Numbered from the stretch's first letter, positions 9,198 to 21,804 are shown. The stretch: DNA of 64,000 nucleotides from Phymatolithon calcareum (GCA_977006965.1 OZ345372.1:1984001-2048000); one strand, 5' to 3'. Notes: a model not told the origin generated them from the letters alone. A program made the numbers and translations.

Positions 9198-10343
9198 ATG
9201 CCTGCCATGGTACCTTTGCGCACGGCCCAAAACGTGGATGCATTCGTTCTGGCGCATCGTGACGCAGTGGCTGCTTCTTTGCGTGCTTCGTACCGTTCCT
9301 CATTAGCCCGTGCGGTGGAAAATTTGCCCGAAGGCGCTTCTGCAGTCCGCGACATTGCAAAATCCGATCTGAAAGTGTGTATCGAAGCGTATGCGCTCTC
9401 CGAAGTTGCGCTCTGTGCCGTCCACCTTCGCGCCTGTAACTTCATCGCGGCGGTGCAGTCCGCAGATGCAGCGCTCATTGTGCTCGGAGTTCCGCTTGGA
9501 CACGCTCTTCGCGCAGCAGCGAACGAAGTATTGCTTCGTGCTCGTGAAGCCCATGAAAGCAACCTCTCAACCCCACTGAAAAATGTGCAAATGTCCGAGC
9601 AGCCTAAAATTGAGGAATCAAAGTATGCATCCTGTGCGACAGTTACAGATATGTCAGTGTCTGCTTTCAAGATGCGCTTCTTTAATAACGACGAACCTGT
9701 TCTTTTACACGGTGCAGCGTCGCATTGGCCGGCTGTGGAACTATGGCGAAAGCCTTCCTTTCTTGACCGTTTGTGCGGTTTTCGCATAGTGCCCGTCGAG
9801 TTCTCAAAGAGAGGGAGCACAACCCCGCCACGCGAAGAGTGTGTGTCGCTGCAGCGCGTTCTGGAAGCAATGTATGGCGTCGGCAATGCAGAAAGCGCCT
9901 CGCAACGAGAAATTATGTACTTGGCGCAGCATCCTATTTTCGACTACATGGGCGAACTTCAGGAACATGTCATGACGCCGCAGTATGTCCAGGCTGGCGG
10001 GGAAAAAGAAGCAAAATTGATCAATGTGTGGATGGGATCTGAAAGCTCGGGAACTCGCTTGCATTACGACTCTGCGGATAATCTGCTGGTACAGGTTGTT
10101 GGTTGGAAACGCGTTGTGTTGTTCCCCCCGAGTGAGGCATCAAAACTATATTGCAAAGCCAAAGATGATAACTTCTCACCGGTCGATGTTGATAACATTA
10201 ATATGGCGCTCCATCCCAACTTTTTGAGTGCGAAAGGTGTCAGCGTTGTTCTCGGACCTGGGGACATTCTTTATATGCCAGCTGGATACTGGCACTGGGT
10301 GCGGGCAATGACTCCGTCGATCTCTGTCAACTTCTGGTTTTGA
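9198..10343 (+). CDS. JmjC/cupin-8 Fe(II)/2-oxoglutarate oxygenase
   Basis: The 381-residue protein has a helical N-terminal half (1-140) and a JmjC fold from about 150. The facial triad is visible as His289 and Asp291 in LHYDSADN and His366 in PAGYWHWV. WKRVVLFPPSE, LGPGDILYMPAG and the ending SISVNFWF are typical of the small JMJD5/KDM8-like and TYW5-like JmjC hydroxylases. It should use Fe(II), O2 and 2-oxoglutarate to hydroxylate a protein or RNA base; the substrate cannot be inferred. The start at 9198 is an ATG; another at 9207 is in frame. Divergent from the Obg gene, with 199 bp shared upstream. Confidence 0.9.
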   Translation: MPAMVPLRTAQNVDAFVLAHRDAVAASLRASYRSSLARAVENLPEGASAVRDIAKSDLKVCIEAYALSEVALCAVHLRACNFIAAVQSADAALIVLGVPLGHALRAAANEVLLRAREAHESNLSTPLKNVQMSEQPKIEESKYASCATVTDMSVSAFKMRFFNNDEPVLLHGAASHWPAVELWRKPSFLDRLCGFRIVPVEFSKRGSTTPPREECVSLQRVLEAMYGVGNAESASQREIMYLAQHPIFDYMGELQEHVMTPQYVQAGGEKEAKLINVWMGSESSGTRLHYDSADNLLVQVVGWKRVVLFPPSEASKLYCKAKDDNFSPVDVDNINMALHPNFLSAKGVSVVLGPGDILYMPAGYWHWVRAMTPSISVNFWF

Positions 10344-11467
10344 TCGTGTCCTTGCTTAAGTCTCTTATTGCCCTTGTGCTGCTGTGTTATCGAAGTGCAA
10401 GGTTGTAAACCAAGCTACGAAACGCAGCTGCTCACACGCCCTCAGCATTTCTGACCGCATAGAAGGCCAAATAATGCGTATTTGGTAACATGTTGCGCAC
10501 TTCCGATCAAAGTATGTTCACGTAGTTTGCCTCTACAAGAAGAAAGTACTCCGCAGGGGGCGTACTTATTAACGTCATGACGGACCATCTTGTGCACCAA
10601 GTTCGTCAGGAATGGCTTAATTACGATATGTGCGAAAGAGCAGGAAGTTTCTCAGATCCTACCTTGGCACAATATCAAGCGATATTGTGTCAACTCGGCT
10701 TACTTTTGAGTGGCACATAATTCTTAACAGTTGACGTGCGCTCGCCATACTCCATGACTTCGGTTTCTAGAGTCCTCCCGTTTTCTTCCAGCGTTCGTCC
10801 GGAAACGTCATGCCAGTGATTATGCAGCGTGTATCTGAGGGGAGTCATGCACATTTTCATAAGAAAAAGCAGACCGGGCGTAGTTGAACTGACTACTATA
10901 ACTTGACTCTGGGCATAGTTTGAGTCATGGACTTACTGAAAAACGCTGACGGACATGACATGGTTCGATGAAGAATGGATCCGTTGATCTCGTCTGAAAT
11001 CCCAATGGCACGTTGTGCCCTACTCGCGTCGCTTGATACGATCTACGCGCGGAAATCGAGGACGGTACATAGAAACTCGTCGCATTGCTCAATTCGACGG
11101 GTATCCCAAAAAGAATTGGGAAAGCAGGTGGTAACGGGAGGTGCGCGGCAGATATGTTTTCGAAGGCTCTTCTTCACTGGAACAGTGCCGGCGCAACGGC
11201 AAGTTCTCAAGAAGAGGTTACCGCAAAGTTCGTTTCCAAACATGACTTGTCGAATTTAAGAGTAGATGAAAGAGAAAGAAACATAGAACAAGAGTAGCAG
11301 TCTGTGAGAACTACAGCTGGCACCTAAAGAAGGTGCGCGATGTATCTCCGCAGTTATTTCTTTCCTTTCCATCGTTCGGCAACAGTCAGAATTACGGCAC
11401 GGCAGCGACCTTTGCGAGCGCCTTACGCATTTCGGCTTTCAATCATACAATATACAAATTGGGCAGA
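10344..11467. other. Intergenic, no gene seen
   Basis: Only short, non-conserved open frames (for example 10975-11259). No repeat shared with other parts of the window. Confidence 0.4.
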
Positions 11468-11824
11468 ATGACTGATTTTCAAACACAAATTGCGCAGCAT
11501 CAATTCCCCTGGTGGTCAAGCAACCTAGACGCTGATAAAGTTGCCAATCCGGAACTCTGCCAGAATCCCGTCTTCCAAGCGACTTTGACCATGGAAGGTT
11601 ACGTACGAGCAACGACCCCCATCGAAGACAAGTACCTGTACGTGATTGCAGCATCATGCGTTGTCGTTGGCGGTGCCTCGGCGTCAATGTTTTTTGCCTC
11701 TCTGGCTGTCCGAACCAAGTATAACTCGAATATCAGCCGCGAAGTAATGCTCGCCGTTATCGCCTCCGTGGCCCTTGGTCTTGGACTTGTGTTTGGCCTA
11801 TTGAGCAGCGGCGTATGGGTCTGA
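11468..11824 (+). CDS. Small two-helix membrane protein, unknown
   Basis: Starting at the ATG at 11468 (MTDFQTQIAQ) the product is 118 residues. A polar N-terminal half with WWSSNLDADKVANP is followed by two hydrophobic segments: YLYVIAASCVVVGGASASMF and, near the C-terminus, VMLAVIASVALGLGLVFGLL. A short basic linker (VRTKYNSN) separates them. Small residues in both helices suggest tight helix packing. The frame is open up to 11333 but the extension looks non-conserved. I do not recognise the family; a small organelle or endomembrane protein is possible. Confidence 0.6.
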   Translation: MTDFQTQIAQHQFPWWSSNLDADKVANPELCQNPVFQATLTMEGYVRATTPIEDKYLYVIAASCVVVGGASASMFFASLAVRTKYNSNISREVMLAVIASVALGLGLVFGLLSSGVWV

Positions 11825-12143
11825 GCGGCATCAATCAACAAGCATAACAACCCGCAAACGCAACCCGCAAACAAGAAATCAAGACAATATGAAGCTTTCA
11901 GGAGGGAACAAAGTGGTAGAACTTCACCGCTGCTCCCCTCACTTTCCCTTTCCCCTCGGAATCTGAAATTCTGTTTGACTTTGTTCGGGACGCGGGGTGA
12001 CATGCCGAATGCCGTGATGTGAGGGGAGGGCAGACCAACATTAAAACTTGTTACCGCTCAATGCAACTCAACCCCTGTACAGCTGTGCACCAGCGAATCA
12101 ACCTCATTATGCAACTGCAAGCACCTTGTCGACGGCAACTCAG

Positions 12144-13778
12144 CTATTCCGACATACCACTTGAGCTAGGCGTGGTGGATGAGCGGCGCTTGGAACTGCG
12201 GAAAATAACGTCAGCATATTCAACTTCTGCCGGCGAGTTTTTTCGTAGCCACTCCAGCGTCTCGAGATCCACCTCTCCGCAAAGAACAAGCGACATTAGT
12301 TGCGTGCACGTTTTCCCGAGCTCATACAGTGTCGTGCGATGCCTGGTCGCGCTCACGTTGACTGGACCAAGGCAGAAATTCTTTAGACGCTTTCCCGTCG
12401 CGCCGCGCACGATGGTGACAATGCCAGCCGCTGATAGTCTGCTGCACCACGAGACGTCAAGGGTTGTGAGATGCGGAAAGTCTGCGAGTGCGGCTGCTGC
12501 GGCGTCATCCACCTTGCTGCATGCTTCTAGAATGAGTGCCTCGAGTGCCGGTGCACACTTCTTGAGCTGTTGAAGCATATCTGCGTTCACGCTCCCTACG
12601 AAGCCTAAATTAATCTCACGAAGACGAGCGACATTGGCGAGATTGCGGATACCTCGAGCTGTTGTGTCGAGACTAGCCCCGCGCAGGCTAACTGTGCGCA
12701 ATTTGTCAAAGCTGCCTTCCAAATCTCGAGTCCACGACTCGCTGAGCAAGGTGCAATGGTCACAACGCAGTTCCTCAAGAGGTGCACTGTGAAGCAGTGC
12801 TCGAACTGCACGATCTGTGATGTTACAGTTGAAAGTGATTGCGACTGAGGTCAAGTGTCGAGTTGCGGAACCCTTGGCCACAGCAACGAACCCTGTATCT
12901 GTGACGGATCCGATGGAAAGAAGGTGAAAAGTGTGCAAGTCTCCCTTTCCATTTGCCAGAAGCGCAACTCCGGTGTTGGTGATTTCAGTAAGACGTCTCA
13001 GAATCACAGTCTGCAGCAACGGGAGCGTGGCAAGTGCAGCGAGTCCAGAGTCTGTGACGCCGATGGCGCTGCAAAGCGCAACCTTGCGCAGTCCAACACA
13101 ATGTGTGGCTAGTTGGTAGAGTGCGACATCGGAGAGCGCCCTGCAAGGGCGATATGACTGTCGCGGGGGGCGCGGACGGCGGAAGAGAGAGCCGTGGCGG
13201 TATCTATCACAGCCAGACAGATCTATCTCATCAAGCCTAGGGCCGGACGCCGCCGCAAGGGCGGTAATAAGGGCGTCTGTCTGGCGCATGCAAATGACGG
13301 CTGTGAAGCTGCGAAGAGGGGGTGCAACGCGGAGGAAGCGGATTATCTGTGCATCCGACAAGGAGTCACATCCAGATATGTCCAACTGCTGTAGACGAGT
13401 GCATCGCATCAGCGGTCCGGCGAGTACGGCACCGGCTGCACCCGCAAATGCCTCGCGAGAGTTGACAGATTCGTGCTCAAAGCAAGATGAAAGGTCCACG
13501 CGAAACACTGACGAGTAGAGAGTGGTGCGAAAACGGCGACACACAGCCGTGAGACGCCAAGCCGTGAACGGGACGCATCCATCTTTGGCGTCACAGGCAC
13601 GTAAGAGAATGTTTTCGAAGAGCTCGTCCGGAAGGTCCAAAAGGCTCAGACCAGCCGGAGAAGTCGTCAATGGCAGGTCGGGAGTGGAGCGGGAACGTGA
13701 CAAGGTGGACGGCAAGGGAAATCGTGGAATGCACGAGAAACAGAGACGCGACTGCGCGGAGTGCGCGTGCGGAACCAT
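12144..13778 (-). CDS. F-box/leucine-rich-repeat protein
   Basis: The 544-residue protein has an F-box near residues 45-95 (LSLLDLPDELFENILL, then WRLTAVCRRFRTTLYSSVF). About twelve LRRs of the cysteine-containing AMN1 type follow, with recurring LxxLDISGCDSLSD, LRKVALCSAIGVTDSGL and LTTLDVSWCSRLSAAGI units. Such proteins are substrate receptors of SCF ubiquitin ligases: the F-box binds Skp1 and the LRR solenoid binds the target. The C-terminus is serine-rich. The N-terminal 40 residues are low-complexity, so a later Met is possible. Single exon. Confidence 0.88.
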   Translation of the reverse strand: MVPHAHSAQSRLCFSCIPRFPLPSTLSRSRSTPDLPLTTSPAGLSLLDLPDELFENILLRACDAKDGCVPFTAWRLTAVCRRFRTTLYSSVFRVDLSSCFEHESVNSREAFAGAAGAVLAGPLMRCTRLQQLDISGCDSLSDAQIIRFLRVAPPLRSFTAVICMRQTDALITALAAASGPRLDEIDLSGCDRYRHGSLFRRPRPPRQSYRPCRALSDVALYQLATHCVGLRKVALCSAIGVTDSGLAALATLPLLQTVILRRLTEITNTGVALLANGKGDLHTFHLLSIGSVTDTGFVAVAKGSATRHLTSVAITFNCNITDRAVRALLHSAPLEELRCDHCTLLSESWTRDLEGSFDKLRTVSLRGASLDTTARGIRNLANVARLREINLGFVGSVNADMLQQLKKCAPALEALILEACSKVDDAAAAALADFPHLTTLDVSWCSRLSAAGIVTIVRGATGKRLKNFCLGPVNVSATRHRTTLYELGKTCTQLMSLVLCGEVDLETLEWLRKNSPAEVEYADVIFRSSKRRSSTTPSSSGMSE

Positions 13779-15179
13779 ATTCGTGCTTGGACGTGCGCGC
13801 GCAAAAACAAAGGGGCGAAGCCGCTTTTACTGGGAAGGAAGTTGGTCTGAAATGTCGAGGGGGCTTCGGGATGGGGCACTTTTTTCGAGGAGGGCGTGAG
13901 GGAGGAAGAAGTCATTCGTTGCATCACGGAGATTTTATCACAACCACGTTTGAATTCAGTAAAATCTGAATTTTTGTTGTTTTTTCTCTGAAGTTGCATC
14001 ACGTGTGCATCATAAGTCATGATGCTCAGGTCCAATGGAAACTCCAGTGCATTATGATACTGTACAGTACAGCATTTTTTTCGTGGAAAAAAATCCTTGC
14101 TGACCAATGGCTGTCAAAGACGAGTGTCGGCACAAGGACCAGATCGGAGACAGAAAACTCCATAGTACTGTACTGTATGATACTTCTCCACACTGGAAGA
14201 CATGATGTCTTCCAGTATGGACAGGCAACATGATGTTGAGCAAGACCTTTCTCGATGCACAGGAAATCACTGATGCATAACGAGTTTTAAATGAATTGAA
14301 CTGATTTAGCATCTCGTTGAAATTGGAGATATTTGGGGATTAACATGTTCGCGAAGTTCCAATGTCAAGGCTTAAGGACAATTGAAGTTGAGCAGCAACA
14401 CTCAACAAGGCCGTACGAGGTAATTGATCCTTAAGTTACTGTAGCCGGTGAGAGCAGAGCTTATTCGATGCATATTTGGTATGATACTGAGGGTTCTATT
14501 AAGAAAACTTTTTTCATTGAAGAGCAAGCTTTTCATAAGTGAAATATGACGATCACGAGATAGCGAGCCAAAGCCGACGGACGAACCAGTGCCGGGCTGT
14601 TCGCGTACGCACCAAGAAGGACAGCTGGCCAGCATGCGCAGACACTGCGACCGACACTGTCGCCTTTGCCCCACCGACAGTCCCAGCAATCCTTACCACT
14701 TCGGACTATAAGAGCGCAGCTGCGACGCGCATCTGGATGTCCGAAGCAAGCCTCTCTCGTCTCCCAAGGAGAGATCCCGGCTTTGCTGGCGGAAGGCATA
14801 GTTTCTACGCGGTCAAAAGTTATCGAGATCAGGTGGTGCGTTCCACCCTTGCGCAATGGATGTATGGCGAAACGCGAAAACCGAAATGGAGAAGTGGATA
14901 GAAGCGGGGCGCAAGATCAGGAAAGGCTCTACGCCGGAGGAGGCGGGAATTGTCGAAAGAGATGCTCGAAGCGTATGGCGAGGTGGCTGGCAAGTACAAC
15001 ACTACACAATGCATCGGTATGTCTCCCTACTGCCCTTCCAAGTCAGGGATGAACATCTTACGAGATGCTTTCTTCCCGAATGATCAATAGGAACCTTGTG
15101 TCAGACTTTAAATCAGCCAGCCGTCGATGCAGCCGATTTTTAAGTATGAGATGAACTACTTCAGCGCGTGTTGTGTGCA
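13779..15179. other. Intergenic, no firm gene
   Basis: Several short overlapping open frames (14539-15083) read in different frames without recognisable motifs. A palindrome lies at 14192-14216. Repeated GTACTGTAC-like tracts occur around 14060 and 14165. Confidence 0.4.
14192..14216. repeat. Perfect palindrome with 1-nt centre
   Basis: Arms ACTGGAAGACAT and ATGTCTTCCAGT, 12 nt each, around a single G. Confidence 0.85.
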
Positions 15180-15400
15180 TCAGCGCATAGAAATCAAGAC
15201 TGTCCACTGCACTTCCCGGGTCGAGGGCAAGGAACAAGAGACATATACCGCGTTCGCGACGAGCTGTAGTCGGTCCATGGAAGCGTCAAAAGCACTTGGG
15301 CGTTGCGTTTGAGCCCTTGTGCAGAATATGCGTTGAGTTTTGCCACTACAGGCCCTTATGCTCAACCTTCGGCACCACAAGAAACAAGCAGTTTGTGTTG
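15180..15400 (+). repeat. Dispersed repeat family R2, copy 1
   Basis: Shares GTCCACTGCA, GGGTCGAGGGC, GCGTTTGAGCCC and CTTCGGCACCAC in the same order and spacing with copies at 17745-17935 and 29840-30245. On the minus strand copies 1 and 3 translate to related stretches (LWCRRLSI, RAQT, TRxxQWT), so an old coding region is possible, but no family is recognisable. Confidence 0.65.
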
Positions 15401-17744
15401 ATATTCGTGCGTCTTCTGCGGCCTCAAGACCCAGACAAGAAGAAGGACGAGTCAATACAGGAGTACATAGATTGCTTTTGTGTAGATTAATTGTACTGTA
15501 TTAAGTCAACGGCAGGCAACTTGAGCAGTGGCAGGTCGGTGCTACGAAACGATACAGTATTAGTACTTTCGATTAATATCTGTTTTTGTGCTGGACCGCA
15601 GGCTGAAAAAGCTGTCGCAGGACAGCCTGAGAGGCGGATGTCTGTAGGTACTTAATTGGACAGGAGCGGTACCTTTGCAAAGTCTGCGTCACCAACATGT
15701 TCATGTTCTGTGATTAAAAATAGCGTGCACGGAACGGGGGGCTTCGCAACAAAACCGATAGCTGTGTCTCCTGAATCGCGTCGCTTGCGTCGCTCAGGAG
15801 GGACAAAGCAGTATTAATTCTCCGAAACTCACGGAACGGGCACATTCCTATGAGTTGCGTTACCTCCTGCTGCAGACCCGAGGAACACCACCAGGCTGCG
15901 AGCGTCACGGGGAGAACTTGATCAAGCCATTGATTTCCATATCGCCAAAACGCAGGTGGGTCGCATTTATCGGAAAATGCAGATAGGCCGTCATTTTCTG
16001 TTTGAATGATGCGACAATTTTGACACTTGTCATGATCCAAATACCCACTGATCTGAAGAGTACAATAAACGGTAACGTACAGCATGAGATCAAGAAGATC
16101 GAGTTGATGTTCTTCTATCAAATGTTTGGAAAACTGGAAAAAGGAGAGAGGAAAAGAGCAGAGCAAGGTGCCGTACTGTAAGGCCGAAGGACAGAAGAAA
16201 CATCCTATCACGACTATTTGTGTGAAGACTAATGAGGCGCTTAGACAATCTCGTATCAAAACCGGTACCAGAGCAATACTCCAAGGAGATGCAGAGCGCA
16301 AGATTGGATGTGACCCACGCCAAAGTAAACAGACACCTCGATAGGGTGGCGAACGAAATCCTAGCCATCACAAACAGCAAGCAGTACCAAAGAAGAAAGA
16401 TCTTGGAAGCCGCCACTAGAGTTGAAAAAGAAAAAAATGCCCTATGCAACACACCCAGACAACACTGCCGCTATATTTGTGTTTCAAGGCAAGGAAATAC
16501 GGGGCACTGGCCATAAAATGGTCATTTGGTACATTCCCGCCCATGAGCACCTCCGAGCTCATAGAACTTACAGGTCAAACTGGAAAAGATGCTATCGAAA
16601 ATATCAAGACAGGCCTATCAAAAAACGAGCTATCATCCGAAGGAAGTGCCTACACAAGAAGAGCAATTGACGAAGTCCTTGCCATGTTTCAAGCGGCCAA
16701 GGCTGCGGCCGAAATATGAAATTATCATGCCCACTCCGCGTCGACTATGAGGAATATTTTCCCCCTCGAGGCCCAATTATGGGTCAGAGGTAGGTTTTGG
16801 TATTCCACAAGATCGAGTCGTACCTGGCGATGCAAACGGTCAACCAAGAAAGACCCTGTCCGTGGCCATATAGCTTTCGCAAAGTTTACCCAACCGTCTC
16901 CATATGCGTCGGTAACTTTTAACCCTCTCGTACTGCACATCCATTACTGGACAAATCCGGACCAAATTGGACATCCTATTTTTTTCAATATGTTCTGTAG
17001 ATTTTTTGTGAAAATGATCGAAAAATTGTCCATTTGGGGTGTTGGAAGCCACCTTTTAAAGTATTCACTGCAGTTACCGAGCTTCAACACTATTCCAACT
17101 TACTTCTCCAGTATCCTTAAAGTCCTAGTAATAATATGCGACCAGTTCTGCGTAGCAAGAGTAAAGTTCTTGCAGCCCGAAATGTTGCGTTTTTGGCCAG
17201 GAAGCGCAGGTATTAGTCGACGAAGAAACTGCCTGAAACTTTTTTGGTTTCTCGCTTGTTGAGAAAAAGGAATTTTTTTTGTCCAGGTATTGCTGTGAAG
17301 AATACTTCCAGCATGAAATGAGATCCGAAGCCGAACATGCGAGCCCTCTACATCATCTAAACGAATAGGCATATTTAGACGCAAAAAACGCCACTTTGCT
17401 TGTAGCTTCGTACACAGAGAACCAAATCACCGCAAACCTTCTCATCGCGGACGCATGTCCAGGAAGAAGGACGAAAAATGCTCCACAAGTATTGCGAGGC
17501 GCGGGAGACTCACAATAAAACTATTTTTCTGTGTCCCGATATCCTCAATTTTTGCAGTACGAGAGGGTTAAAACCCCACTTCTTCTTCTTCCCTAGTTTT
17601 CGACGGCGCCCCGCCCCTGGCACAGAAATCAGTGCAAGCAGTCCATGCTCCCTGTACGCTTCATTCACGAACCGCTCGTTAGCCCCCGAAGCGCTTTCCG
17701 CGGGTTGCATGACCCGAGCAGAGCACAGCGAAATGGGTGTTTTG
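15401..17744. other. Intergenic with unassigned open frames
   Basis: The longest frames are 15714-16301 minus and 16232-16719 plus. The latter passes through a frame change near 16440-16520 and ends with a helical stretch (STSELIELTGQTGKDAIENI). The segment may be a decayed element ORF, but I could not assign it. 15720-15800 and 17960-18020 share a GATAGCTG...GTCGCTCAG-type block. Confidence 0.3.
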
Positions 17745-17935
17745 AAACGACCTCAACATCTGAGGGGGAGATCACGGACGACCACTGCACATCCCTCATC
17801 GAGCGCGAGCGAGCCGCAAGCACCTGCCGCGCCCGTTGCGAGCACAGATGGCTCAGTAAGGCCCGTGTGCGAAATGTACGTAGAGTTGGACGACGAGAGG
17901 TCTTCGCGATCAGCCCTCGGCACCGAAAACGGCAA
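17745..17935 (+). repeat. Dispersed repeat family R2, copy 2
   Basis: Same landmarks as copy 1 and copy 3; a TTTTGAAACGACCTC block at its start is shared with 29845-29870. Confidence 0.6.
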
Positions 17936-18180
17936 CCAGCACGCACACATCGCAGCTCTGTGTGAGAAAACGGTAGCTGCGTCACATGAGGCGCGTCGTT
18001 AGTGTCGCTCAGAAGGGACAGCGGAGTCCTGCCAAAGATATTCTCGGACGCGCATAAGATTTGCGCATCCCTATGAGACCCATACAGCGGTAGCATGGAA
18101 GGCGATAGAGCTGCGCGATAAAGCCCGTGTGTGAAATGCACGTAGAATTAGACGACGAGAAGTCTTCGCGGTCAAAACCA
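17850..18180 (+). repeat. Partial tandem duplication, spacing about 265 bp
   Basis: 17855-17910 and 18120-18175 share an AAGGCCCGTGTGCGAAATG-like block followed by GAGTTGGACGACGAGAGGTC-like sequence with a few substitutions. Confidence 0.65.
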
Positions 18181-18236
18181 GAGCGCAATGCGCGCAGATT
18201 TACGCCAGAAAACCGATAGATGTATCGTATGAGCAC

Positions 18237-18255
18237 CTTTTTTTTTTTTTTTTTT
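18237..18255. repeat. Poly-T run of 19
   Basis: Uninterrupted T run. Read on the minus strand it could be a retroposed poly-A tail; no matching gene body was recognised. Confidence 0.7.
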
Positions 18256-18710
18256 GATTGGAGTTTATTTAAAAGCCTCACAGTCTTACGAATATACGGG
18301 CAAGGCTTCCTCAGTTGCTACCTTCCAGTGTGTAGACCGTTGAAACCTACCGCCTTCCATAGGCGGTGGGGAAAGTTTGGAACCTGGATCGTCCTACCTA
18401 CTATGTGGTGTTCTTGAGCACTGCCGCAGTGTCACTCAGGAGGGCGAGCAGAATCTTGCAACAGGTACAGTACTCTCTGACCCACATACAGTTGACAGAT
18501 GCCTATCAGAAGCAAAGATCGGTAGCACCACGCTCAGCTGGACAACCGCGTGGACCGCCTGTTCGTACGGCGACGCGTCGCTCCTCCTTTACCAGGAACA
18601 AGGGTCAAGGAACTGGTTTCGAAAACCAATACTAGCTCGAATACTGCAGTTGAACTCGTGTGCAGAATCAAAGTATGCCATACGCTTCGACCAAAAATTT
18701 TGGTTAATTG

Positions 18711-18817
18711 CGTTGTGCTCCCGCATCCAATGGGTGATCGTCTGTTTGCCCAGTTCGGCAAATAGACGATCACCCGTTGGCCAAGATCTGAATAGATCCC
18801 GTGGCGGGAGCACAACG
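18711..18817. repeat. Interrupted hairpin of about 107 bp
   Basis: Outer arms CGTTGTGCTCCCGC (18711-18724) and its complement (18804-18817) match 14/14. Inner arms (18732-18750 and 18757-18775) match 18/19 around a 6-nt loop. Confidence 0.8.
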
Positions 18818-20112
18818 GCTGGAATGCGCAGGTGCACGGGGGCCATCGCGGGGCTTTCGCTTTGCGGCCCAGATGAGGCTAGAGATACGAGCGCGGAATG
18901 GGACAGTGCGGCACTACTGCAGCGGAGGCGGGAGCCGCCACCTCAAAAACGCGTGACTGGGCACGAACATCAACGAAGGAAATTTAGGGGAAATATGCAG
19001 GATGTGCGGTCAGGTTGAAGGCGTTAAAGCTGTGAGTGGTGGGGAAGTAGAGCGGTGGCAAAAATGCGTGTTATTTACAAATGTACTGTGAATGTGTATT
19101 AAGGTATCGTTCACATGCCGTTCACTCTATGTTCACCGACACTGGGGTGGATCGACTCTAGTCTAATTATTCCACCGACACTGGCGTGGACAGACACTAG
19201 TGTCTATTTGACGGACCGCCTCAATTGAGGGGCGATTTGAAAGCTCGAAAAATCCAAAAAGCAAATCGAAACAGATCGCTCACGCCATTTTTGTAAAGCC
19301 TAGCTTATCTTCCGCGCGAGGAGTATCCACACTACTACCTTAAATTAGCTTCGTGCGGCGCTAGCAACGAAAATATGCTGCTCAATAGTACCAGACCTGC
19401 CATTCCAGGAGAAAAAAACCGGCCGCGCGCGGTCGGTACATCAGTACGCACCAAGGCAGCATCGGTAACCGGTCTCACAGAGTGCTCCATACTATATGGA
19501 GCGTTTTCGAACTCAAAAAAGGTACGTGGTATGGTTCAGAACGTACGCGCGGAAAAAATCAATGGTCGCGCGAGCATGTCACATCGTGTGAAATGTGTTC
19601 TAATTCGTCATCCTTTGAATAAGACTGAGATTAAGACAGTCCACATTTTCAACGTCAAGACAGAGAACGTTGAAGATGGCATTTCAGACGCTCAGCAGCT
19701 TGAACCGAGCCAGCAGCGGCAAAGCGCAGTACCGCCCAAGCCTGCTTACAGAGCTCATCCTTGCCAATCTTCATCGCGAAATGCCTTTTTATCGTCTACA
19801 GTCGCGATCACATGCTCCTCAGAAGAGCACACAAGCTTCGATTAAACCTTCAGAAGCTCTAAACGCACTCTTCCGAGCTCTCTCGCCTAGGTCTTACAGG
19901 GCCCTTGGGACCAACCATCGCACCGGGAACTTGATGTCATCACGCCTGTCCGCGAGCCGAATACTAGCGCTCATTGGGTGTCAAGGTACTAGCGGAAAGT
20001 TCTATGTCCGTTTTAGGGACGATCTTCCTCCCAGTTCTGGAAACTTTGCACTCTAAACGGAGACTTCTTATCCGAGAATTGTGGTATTGGACTTTATTCG
20101 AAGTACGATTGC

Positions 20113-20490
20113 GTGGTGACGACATTTCCCCAAGTTCACCTGCGAAAACTTGCTGCTTGGACGTCCGCTAAGCTGAGAAGAAAGGGTCGAAAAGAGACTA
20201 CAGTGACAGAGCCTATTAAGTATTTCGAAATACTTGTCTTCCTGGCAAGAGTTGAGTTCGGCGCTGAGAGCGCTTTCTGGAAGTCTACCAGACCGAAGAA
20301 GTATTTCCCCGACCCTTCTTCTTCAAAAACGGGGATGCCGATGGCCGAATACCTCCGGTTGATATCATTCAGAGTGCAGTCAAGTGAACTAGGCGATATG
20401 TACTCTGCGCAGTACCGCTGGTCGCTCGGTCAAGAATCTGTCGATCCCATGAATGACCACAGAAAGCACACTGTGTCAAAGAGATTTTGA
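20113..20490 (+). pseudogene. piggyBac-like transposase fragment (DDE_Tnp_1_7)
   Basis: The translation has KYFEILVFLARVEFGAESAF, then TGMPMAEYLRLISFRV and QESVDPMNDHRK. The order (a helix, a W position, FxP, MxxxxYLxLxxFR, then VDxxNxHR) matches the N-terminal part of piggyBac-type transposases. The downstream DDD catalytic region is not found in any frame, so this is a remnant. The ORF-track start codon is not necessarily the real one. Confidence 0.5.
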
Positions 20491-21804
20491 AGGCGATATG
20501 GTCCACAAAATAGCAGTTCTGCGCTGTCCTTTGGCCGCGTATTCCGGTATAAGGCGCATTGCATGTGTGTATTCATACTTGGTGAGTGTTGACTCTGCAG
20601 AGATTCAACACGTTCGCTTATAGTTCATAGGGGCAATCTAACTCTTTTGGAGATATTCTAGGTTGTTAGCTGGCTGTTATTCGCTGGTGCCCAAGCAGAG
20701 TGTCAGCAGCACTTGACGCAGCGAAGTTTCTGTGAAGTGTCGGGCGAGCAACTAATCGGTAGCATTTGACATGCGCATTACTTGTCGACGTTCAGTCGCC
20801 CCAGAACGTACATTTGCACTCTAGAGCAGCGTCGGAGGTCAGACTACCCCTGAGAAAACTAAAAGAATGAGTGCAGATGTCATGATGACTACTTTTGTTG
20901 ACCACTTTTGCTGTGCAAAACAACTGCAGAGTTTGAAAATTCAAGACGTCGACCATTGTGTGTTCCCCATGCAATAGGCTTGATAGTACCACAATATACA
21001 TTTGCGACACTTCTACTGTTAGGAACTGCTTTACTAAGCATGCTGAAGACATCTATGAGTTTGTCGCTGTTGATGCAATTGATAGCGAGAGTACAAAATG
21101 CCGTTAAGGAAGTAGAAGTAACATTCTTCAACCAAGTATTCGAGCCACTGGCCCGAGGAAGGACGGACATGCTCCGTGTCCTGTGTCGGATCCAGACGGC
21201 CCCACATCGACGAGTAATCTTGGCCTTCAAAATGAACGTATTTATTCAAATGAAGCGCCTGAAAGCAGAAACAACCAAGAATGGCAGTACACAAGGAAGA
21301 TATCGCCGCGATGGAGACCAGAGAGCCGTTTAGTGAAGCTCTAAAGCATATCTAAACAAACCAGTCTTCGAAAACACTTCGATCTCAATTTCTGGCTATG
21401 GAAGGAGACCGCCTCGAATCGAAGAGGAAAAGGAAGGTTCCATACGACAAGACAAGAGAATTGCCAGCAATCCTCAAGTTCCCCAAGGTGAAGCACAGGC
21501 TACTCGCGCTGCATTATGCCTGTGGCGGATTCCCACAGGTGTCAACAACAAGTAAGGCCGAAGAATACGACACCAGAGCCAGAGAGGATATGTAGACCTT
21601 TGAACGCACGCTAACAGGGTACGACCTCGAAGGAGAAATAAGACTGGAAGCAGAAAAGGCGCTAGAAGAGCTCTTACAAATTAGCAAGACACTCATAGAA
21701 CGCATGGAGAACTATGAAGGCCTGTATTGATTCGCAGAAGGCGTGACAAATAGCGATGGAGTCCAAGCACCATCAACCCCATGGAGGACTGAGATAGGAT
21801 TACC